Of a stretch of 64,000 nucleotides of DNA, positions 58,918 to 64,000 are shown piece after piece. The DNA comes from Sphingobacterium griseoflavum (GTDB taxonomy: Bacteria > Bacteroidota > Bacteroidia > Sphingobacteriales > Sphingobacteriaceae). The stretch lies in NCBI RefSeq assembly GCF_014653155.1, contig NZ_BNAF01000014.1, forward strand, positions 1-64,000. The letters are read 5' to 3'. The notes below the pieces were generated by a model. It saw nothing but the letters and a program-made list of their open reading frames with translations. It had not been told where the DNA came from and did not search any database. How positions within the stretch are numbered: the first letter of the stretch is position 1; every line of letters starts with the position of its first letter. A program made the position numbers and the translations under genes.

Positions 58918-60345
58918 ATGGCAAACGAGCGAATCTCTATTTTTGATATGTTTAAAATTGGTATCGGACCATCCAGTTCGCATACCCTAGGTCCTTGGCG
59001 CGCTGCGCAACGTTTTATAACGGTGTTAAAAGGTAGAAACGTCTTGAACAGCACCGTCGGCATCCATATCTTGCTTTATGGTTCCTTAGCAAAAACCGGG
59101 ATCGGTCATGGAACGGATATTGCCACCTTACTTGGGCTTAGCGGTGATGACCCAGTTACGTTTGATGTCTATCAAGTGATGCCAAAAGTGCATCACATCA
59201 AAACATCAGGACGTATTAATCTGGGAGGCGAGCGAGATATTCCTTTTTCCTACCAGTCCGATTTGCTTTTTCTCTATGCAGAAAGTCTTCCCTTTCATCC
59301 GAATGCAGTTACGTTTCAAGCATTCTTGGAAGATGGTACGGCAGTTTCAGAAACGTACTATTCGATTGGGGGGGGATTTGTGGTGCAAGAGGGAGATGCA
59401 GATGGTGTGTTGAGCGAGGTAGACCTCCCTTTTCCGGTAGATACGGCACAAGAGTTGATGGTTTGGTGCATGCGTACCGGGTTGAAGATCTCGGAACTTG
59501 TGCTGGAGAACGAACTGTCGTGGCGAAATGAAGAAGAAACCAAAGCTGGCATCCTGCAGATATTCCATACCATTAAGGATTGCATCTACAAAGGCTGCCA
59601 TACGGCGGGGATATTGCCTGGAGGCCTACTCGTAGAACGTCGGGCTGCCAAGATGAACCAACGCCTGTTGAAAGGACGGCCATATCGTGATTACGATTCT
59701 TGGCTTGAGGCCATACGCGAAGGAGGAAAGGATTTCGGTTATATCTTGGATTGGGTAAGCTGTTTCGCTTTGGCCGTAAATGAAGAAAATGCTTCCTTCG
59801 GAAGGGTTGTCACCGCACCCACAAATGGTGCATCTGGTGTTATTCCGGCAGTATTGCAATACTATATCACCTTTCACAACGCTTACGGGGAAGACAAAAT
59901 CACGCAGTTTATTGCAACGGCATCCGAAATTGGATCCATCTTCAAAAAAGGAGCTACCATATCGGCCGCCATGGGTGGCTGTCAAGCAGAAATTGGGGTG
60001 TCCTCGGCAATGGCTGCCGGCGCATTGACCGAATGCTTGGGCGGATCACAGCGACAGGTATTGATGGCTGCCGAGATTGCGATGGAGCATCACCTTGGGC
60101 TTACCTGCGATCCTATCGGCGGCTTGGTACAGATCCCCTGTATCGAGCGGAACACGATGGGTGCTGTCAAGGCTATAACCGCCGCACAATTGGCGTTAAA
60201 TTCCAATCCGGATAAAGCAAAGGTTAGTTTAGATGCGGTGGTCAGCACCATGTGGGAGACCGCGCAGGATATGAATATAAAATACAAGGAGACCGCGGAT
60301 GGCGGATTGGCCATCAAGGTCCCATTAAGTTTGCCGGAATGTTAG
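58918..60345 (+). CDS. sdaA: L-serine ammonia-lyase, iron-sulfur dependent, single chain
   Basis: This 475-aa enzyme deaminates serine to pyruvate and ammonia using a [4Fe-4S] cluster. The beta part (1-160; [17 protein letters not shown]) is fused to the alpha part ([10 protein letters not shown], then [16 protein letters not shown] and I-P-C-I-E-R-N with cluster cysteines). The frame opens at 58840, but ATG 58918 gives the conserved N-terminus. TAAATTTG ends 3 nt before this ATG. Confidence 0.93.
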   Translation: MANERISIFDMFKIGIGPSSSHTLGPWRAAQRFITVLKGRNVLNSTVGIHILLYGSLAKTGIGHGTDIATLLGLSGDDPVTFDVYQVMPKVHHIKTSGRINLGGERDIPFSYQSDLLFLYAESLPFHPNAVTFQAFLEDGTAVSETYYSIGGGFVVQEGDADGVLSEVDLPFPVDTAQELMVWCMRTGLKISELVLENELSWRNEEETKAGILQIFHTIKDCIYKGCHTAGILPGGLLVERRAAKMNQRLLKGRPYRDYDSWLEAIREGGKDFGYILDWVSCFALAVNEENASFGRVVTAPTNGASGVIPAVLQYYITFHNAYGEDKITQFIATASEIGSIFKKGATISAAMGGCQAEIGVSSAMAAGALTECLGGSQRQVLMAAEIAMEHHLGLTCDPIGGLVQIPCIERNTMGAVKAITAAQLALNSNPDKAKVSLDAVVSTMWETAQDMNIKYKETADGGLAIKVPLSLPEC

Positions 60346-60395
60346 GACGATGCAGGAGTCAGCTTGGGATGGCGATAGGCGTGATGATTAATTTT

Positions 60396-60400
60396 GGAGG
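60396..60400 (+). promoter_or_regulatory. strong Shine-Dalgarno of the YycJ-like gene
   Basis: GGAGG lies 8 nt before ATG 60409. Such full SD sites are rare in this phylum and here decide the start against the in-frame TTG at 60394. Confidence 0.7.
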
Positions 60401-60408
60401 TGTTTGTT

Positions 60409-61254
60409 ATGAGATATAGTGCGTTAGCGTCAGGAAGTAATGGAAACAGCTATTATGTAGCGAATGGGGATGATGCGGTGCTCGTGGACGTCGGCATCAA
60501 TACCAAGCATATGGAGTTACGGATGGGTAAGCTCGGGATTGATCCTGCGAGCATTGCGGCTATTTTCATAACCCATGAGCATAGCGACCACATCCGCGGA
60601 TTATCCGTGTTTTGCAAACGGTATCAGATACCGGTATACCTGACAGCGGGTTCCTACCAAGGGTCGCGCTTGCATCTTCCGGATTACTTAGTGCATATCA
60701 TACAACCCAATGCCAAGATCGATATAGGTTCTATTAGCGTATATGGTATCCCGAAATACCATGATGCCAAAGAACCCTGCAGTTTCCTGATTAGCAATGG
60801 TATGTTTAACATCGGCATCCTAACCGATTTAGGAAGACTATGCGACAACGTAAAACATGTGGTCAAGCATGCTGATGTGTTGCTGCTGGAGGCGAATTAC
60901 GATGAAGAGATGCTGGAGAAGGGGCGCTATTCTTTCTACCTCAAAAATCGCATTCGCAGTGGATGGGGACATATTTCCAACAAGCTTTCGCTCGAGGTGT
61001 TTCTCGAAAATCGAACGCCGCGCCTACGACATCTCATCCTATCTCATCTTTCAGGGCAGAACAATAAGGTGGATCTTGTTTATCAAACCTTTGCCCCCCA
61101 CTGTGCAGATATCAAACTTTCCGTTGCCACCCGTTACGAAGAAACTGAGCTTTTTGATTTGCATGCCCTGTCCCAAACGAAGCATGTAGAAACCCAGCTG
61201 AAAAAAAGCAGCGTTCACCAAACAAGTTTATTTGCAAAGGCGGAGGAAGCTTAA
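60409..61254 (+). CDS. MBL-fold hydrolase, YycJ/WalJ-like
   Basis: This 281-aa cytoplasmic protein begins M-R-Y-S-A-L-A-S-G-S-N-G-N-S-Y-Y-V and has the metal site T-H-E-H-S-D-H-I-R-G-L (about 59-69) plus L-L-L-E-A-N-Y-D (about 160) and L-I-L-S-H-L-S (about 215). This matches the YycJ group of single-domain metallo-beta-lactamases, thought to act as nucleases or phosphodiesterases in DNA repair or cell-wall signalling. A small HTH protein gene follows 23 bp later. Confidence 0.9.
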   Translation: MRYSALASGSNGNSYYVANGDDAVLVDVGINTKHMELRMGKLGIDPASIAAIFITHEHSDHIRGLSVFCKRYQIPVYLTAGSYQGSRLHLPDYLVHIIQPNAKIDIGSISVYGIPKYHDAKEPCSFLISNGMFNIGILTDLGRLCDNVKHVVKHADVLLLEANYDEEMLEKGRYSFYLKNRIRSGWGHISNKLSLEVFLENRTPRLRHLILSHLSGQNNKVDLVYQTFAPHCADIKLSVATRYEETELFDLHALSQTKHVETQLKKSSVHQTSLFAKAEEA

Positions 61255-61277
61255 GGTTTCCAAAAAAAAACCTTACC

Positions 61278-61658
61278 ATGACCATAAAGGAACGCGTGTT
61301 GCATATCGCTAAACAAAAGGGACTTCAAAAAGTAAGTTTTTTTCAAGATTTGGGTATATCCTATGCAAATTTTAAAGGGCCGCAAAAGCGGTCAGCATTA
61401 AGTTCAGATACGCTCGTTACCATTCTACAAAGATACCCAGATGTCGACCCTGTTTGGCTGTTGATGGGTGAAGGAACGATGATGCGCACATCCGTGACGC
61501 GCCCTGAGCAGGGAGATGGTTCGGTAGAAAGCAATCAAAAAGGCGAGCCACTGCATGCTGCTTTACAACAAGCGGTATCCGCTCAGGAAAAAACCATCAA
61601 GCTTCTAGAGCAACAGGTTAGTTTATTGGAACAAGAACTAAGGGCCTGTAGAAAATAA
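61278..61658 (+). CDS. small HTH protein with C-terminal coiled coil
   Basis: This 126-aa protein has an XRE/CI-like N-terminal domain (1-70; K-E-R-V-L-H-I-A-K-Q-K-G-L, then T-I-L-Q-R-Y-P-D-V-D-P-V-W-L-L-M-G-E-G) of the kind common in Bacteroidota regulators. A flexible region and a leucine-heptad helix at 100-125 (T-I-K-L-L-E-Q-Q-V-S-L-L-E-Q-E-L) probably dimerise it. No target is known. The run of nine A residues just before the start (61262-61270) can pair with upstream AAGGTTT in a small hairpin. Confidence 0.8.
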   Translation: MTIKERVLHIAKQKGLQKVSFFQDLGISYANFKGPQKRSALSSDTLVTILQRYPDVDPVWLLMGEGTMMRTSVTRPEQGDGSVESNQKGEPLHAALQQAVSAQEKTIKLLEQQVSLLEQELRACRK

Positions 61659-61669
61659 TCGAAGATGGT

Positions 61670-62395
61670 TTATGGTAAAGGTATGTTTTGTGGATGCTCG
61701 AACAATTGCATGCCAAATAGTTCGGCAATATGTGTTTTAAGTATCTCCTTCACTTCGTCCATGTCCAGTTTGCGGCCGAGCTCGCGTGCTAGCGACGTGA
61801 CGTCTTTGTCATCAATTCCACAAGGAATAATGTGCGTAAAGTAGCTCAGGTCTGTGTTAACATTAAAGGCAAATCCATGCATGGTCACCCAGCGTGATGC
61901 ACGTACACCCATTGCGCAGATCTTTCTTGCCTTATCGTTATCTGCATCAATCCACACCCCCGTGAAGCCATCGTAACGGCCAGTTGCGATTCCGTAATCT
62001 GCACAGGTGCGAATAACGGCTTCTTCCAAAGTGCGTAAATACCGGTGGATGTCCGTGAAAAAATTATCCAGATCAATAATGGGATAACCTACGATTTGGC
62101 CTGGACCGTGGTAGGTGATATCTCCACCACGATTGATCTTATGAAAAGTAGCTTGTTTGGCCCGGAGACCATCCTCGTCCAACAGCAGGTACTCCGGATG
62201 TCCACTCTTGCCTAAGGTGTAAACATGTGGGTGCTCGGTAAAGATGAGGTAATTCGGAGTAGCACGATCTGTTTTGTTGATTACATTGTCATGCTTGATA
62301 GCGACCGTACCCGAAAAAACGGCTTCCTGTTTGTCCCAGGCTTCTTGGTATTCAACCAATCCCCAATCTATGAATTGAACGTTTTTGTTTTGCAT
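61670..62395 (-). CDS. lipB: octanoyltransferase LipB
   Basis: This 241-aa enzyme moves octanoyl groups from ACP to lipoyl domains, the first step of lipoate synthesis. G-G-D-I-T-Y-H-G-P-G-Q (about 90-100), the catalytic Lys in R-K-I-C-A-M-G-V (about 155) and Cys in I-P-C-G-I (about 192) are all present. The start is ATG 62395. It is convergent with the HTH gene (11 bp) and divergent from hflX. Confidence 0.95.
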   Translation of the reverse strand: MQNKNVQFIDWGLVEYQEAWDKQEAVFSGTVAIKHDNVINKTDRATPNYLIFTEHPHVYTLGKSGHPEYLLLDEDGLRAKQATFHKINRGGDITYHGPGQIVGYPIIDLDNFFTDIHRYLRTLEEAVIRTCADYGIATGRYDGFTGVWIDADNDKARKICAMGVRASRWVTMHGFAFNVNTDLSYFTHIIPCGIDDKDVTSLARELGRKLDMDEVKEILKTHIAELFGMQLFEHPQNIPLP

Positions 62396-62530
62396 GTGTT
62401 ATTCCATTACGCCTTCGTTTATTTCAGGCAGCTTGAGTGAGCCAGCGAATAAACGATACAAATTTATGGAATTCGAACCGAAATCTCCCGGATGAATATC
62501 CTGTGGATGTCAAGAGTGGATAAAAACAAT

Positions 62531-62538
62531 TATCTTTG
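62531..62538 (+). promoter_or_regulatory. -7 box of hflX
   Basis: TATCTTTG fits the consensus. It lies inside an open upstream extension of the hflX frame (from 62492), so the true start must be downstream; leader about 85-90 nt to ATG 62630. No -33 TTG. Confidence 0.45.
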
Positions 62539-62629
62539 TAGGCTTGAGCAAGGTGGAAGCGAATCGATAGCAAGCCAACGAAGACGAAATGGCCTTGCAC
62601 GACGATTGATCAACTTAGTGTGGAATAAT

Positions 62630-63820
62630 ATGGCAAGAACAAAAATATACGATACAGCAATAAAACCCGAAACAGCAGTTTTGGTGTCAGTGATCACGCC
62701 GGATAGCTCCGAGGTGAAAGCCCATGAGTACCTCGAGGAGCTTGCTTTTTTGGTTGAAACGGCTGGAGGTGTCAATAAGGGCATTTTTACACAGAAATTG
62801 GCTTATCCGGATAGGGCTACTTTTGTAGGGAGTGGCAAATTGGAAGAAATTAAGGCATACATTGTTGCCGAAGGGATCGATATGGTTGTGTTTGATGACG
62901 AGCTATCGCCCTCGCAGCTGCGTAATATTGAGAAGGAATTTCAAATTAAGGTTTTGGACCGTTCGAATCTTATTTTGGACATCTTCGCGCGACATGCCCA
63001 AACGGCGCAAGCGAAAACGCAGGTTGAGCTTGCCCAGCTGCAATATCTATTGCCCCGTTTAACCCGTATGTGGACTCACTTGGAGCGCCAGCGTGGTGGT
63101 ATTGGTATGCGGGGGCCGGGCGAAAGCCAAATTGAGTCGGATAGGCGTATGATTCTGAACAAGATCTCCTTGTTGAAAGATCGGTTGAAGCAAATCGACA
63201 AGCAAAATGAAACGCAACGCAAAAATCGAGGAGAGCTCATCCGCGCTGCTTTGGTCGGGTATACCAATGTCGGAAAATCCACCATCATGAATATGGTTTC
63301 CAAATCGGATGTCCTGATCGAGAATAAACTTTTCGCGACCTTGGACACTACGGTTAGAAAAGTCGTCATTGACAACCTGCCTTTTTTGCTTTCCGATACC
63401 GTAGGGTTTATCCGCAAATTGCCGCATCATCTCGTGGAATGTTTTAAATCCACTTTGGATGAGGTTCGCGAGGCGGATATTCTCATCCACGTGGTCGATA
63501 TATCCCACCCTAATTTTGAAGACCATATCCTCGCGGTCAATGAAACATTGAAAGAGCTCGGAGCTTTGGATAAACCAGTGATCACCGTTTTTAATAAGAT
63601 TGACGCATACCAACCTGCAGTAACAGCAGATGAGGAGGGGCAAGAGATCAAGACGACATTAGCTGATTTCCGAAACTCCTGGATGGCCAAAAATGCGGAT
63701 CCCGCTATCTTTATCTCTGCAACGGACAAGACCAATCTGGAAGAGTTAAAGGAGAAATTATATGAGATTGTGGTAGCGCTGCACAACGTTCGTTATCCAT
63801 ATAATAATTTGCTGTACTAA
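62630..63820 (+). CDS. hflX: ribosome-associated GTPase HflX
   Basis: This 396-aa GTPase splits or rescues stalled ribosomes. The N-terminal HflX domain contains F-V-G-S-G-K-L-E-E-I (about 65) and the glycine-rich R-G-G-I-G-M-R-G-P-G-E-S-Q (about 157-169), then a linker helix. The G domain has G1 G-Y-T-N-V-G-K-S-T (about 205), G2 T-L-D-T-T, G3 D-T-V-G-F-I-R and G4 N-K-I-D. The start is ATG 62630, not 62492, supported by the -7 box position and by homologous length. Confidence 0.95.
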   Translation: MARTKIYDTAIKPETAVLVSVITPDSSEVKAHEYLEELAFLVETAGGVNKGIFTQKLAYPDRATFVGSGKLEEIKAYIVAEGIDMVVFDDELSPSQLRNIEKEFQIKVLDRSNLILDIFARHAQTAQAKTQVELAQLQYLLPRLTRMWTHLERQRGGIGMRGPGESQIESDRRMILNKISLLKDRLKQIDKQNETQRKNRGELIRAALVGYTNVGKSTIMNMVSKSDVLIENKLFATLDTTVRKVVIDNLPFLLSDTVGFIRKLPHHLVECFKSTLDEVREADILIHVVDISHPNFEDHILAVNETLKELGALDKPVITVFNKIDAYQPAVTADEEGQEIKTTLADFRNSWMAKNADPAIFISATDKTNLEELKEKLYEIVVALHNVRYPYNNLLY

Positions 63821-63878
63821 CGAAGAAGGATATGCCTTGGCTTGAAAAGTTGGAGCGGGATATTGATTGGTGTTTTTA

Positions 63879-64000
63879 TTAAGAAATTTTATCCCACGAG
63901 ATATTAGGGCCGCGTTGCGAAAGATATGCAGACAGTTTACTGTTTTTTTCCTGTGCAAGCGCGGGGTCGTCATGGAATATCGCGATGACACTGTTGCGTG
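63879..64000 (-). CDS. C-terminal end of an unidentified gene (partial)
   Basis: An open minus-strand frame runs in from the right edge and stops at TAA 63881-63879, leaving 40 codons (39 plus stop at least). The translation includes V-I-A-I-F-H-D-D-P-A-L-A-Q-E-K-N and ends R-G-P-N-I-S-W-D-K-I-S, which looks like real coding sequence and is convergent with hflX (58-bp gap). Too short to name. The alternative frame 63758-63991 is a shadow. Confidence 0.6.
   Translation of the reverse strand, partial: RNSVIAIFHDDPALAQEKNSKLSAYLSQRGPNISWDKIS

Noticed and set aside
61278..61658. CI-like HTH protein as a sign of a prophage
   Set aside because: No integrase, terminase or structural genes are nearby. 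Such HTH proteins are common chromosomal genes in this phylum.
63758..63991. 77-codon minus-strand frame at the right edge
   Set aside because: It overlaps the end of hflX and conflicts with the better-looking frame that ends at 63879.

Overview
The window looks like chromosomal DNA of a Bacteroidota bacterium, most likely of the Sphingobacteriaceae (Sphingobacterium/Pedobacter type). The evidence is the gene content and order (bamD-rpoZ-coaBC, gldD, DUF4270, DUF47-pit, TSP3-OmpA porin, YfhO, outer-membrane beta-barrel proteins with carboxypeptidase-like plug domains) and the promoters, which fit the Bacteroidota pattern TTG-N17-23-TAnnTTTG. Gene density is high and almost every gene is intact. 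I see no integrase, transposase, CRISPR array or tRNA gene.

Layout. Bases 1-67 are the last nucleotides of a 5S rRNA gene plus the rRNA-operon terminator. From 0.2 to 20.8 kb the genes are mostly housekeeping: an SRPBCC protein, an RsmF-like rRNA methyltransferase, the bamD-rpoZ-coaBC operon, a NifU-type Fe-S protein, a TPR-aroE-gldD-MBL-FtsX operon, a major OmpA-family protein, a phosphate module (PhoR-like kinase, DUF47, Pit) with a candidate Pho box, phosphatidylserine decarboxylase, polA and rsgA. From 20.9 to 37.3 kb come envelope and transport genes (AsmA-like protein, TrkH/KtrA potassium uptake, YfhO, a CBM9-like protein paired with a TonB-receptor-like barrel), rnhB, two peptidases, fabD and trhO.

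From 37.3 to 44.1 kb lies a surface-polysaccharide locus: two glycosyltransferases, an FkbM methyltransferase, a Wzx-type flippase, an asparagine-synthetase-like enzyme with no glutaminase half, and a CapA-type protein. The last three form a tight operon. A DeoR-type regulator and a protein with three nearly identical 126-bp repeats follow. From 46 to 64 kb the genes are again mixed: yebC, threonine dehydrogenase, a lamin-tail surface protein, asd, a DUF4270/Kelch lipoprotein pair, a two-component system, pncA, a TetR regulator, a GH3 hexosaminidase, L-serine deaminase, a YycJ-type hydrolase, a small HTH protein, lipB and hflX. A gene entering from the right edge is cut off.

The observations most worth a second look are the asparagine-synthetase-like/CapA/flippase operon, the near-identical FKPRF repeat protein, the Pho-box-like TTAACA repeat in front of DUF47-pit, several promoters whose -7 box ends only 3-8 nt before the start codon (predicting leaderless mRNAs), a 20-bp exact direct repeat between the DUF4270 operon and a divergent sensor kinase, and an uncatalogued 42-codon ORF divergent from the TetR gene. 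No wholly new defence or mobile system is evident.
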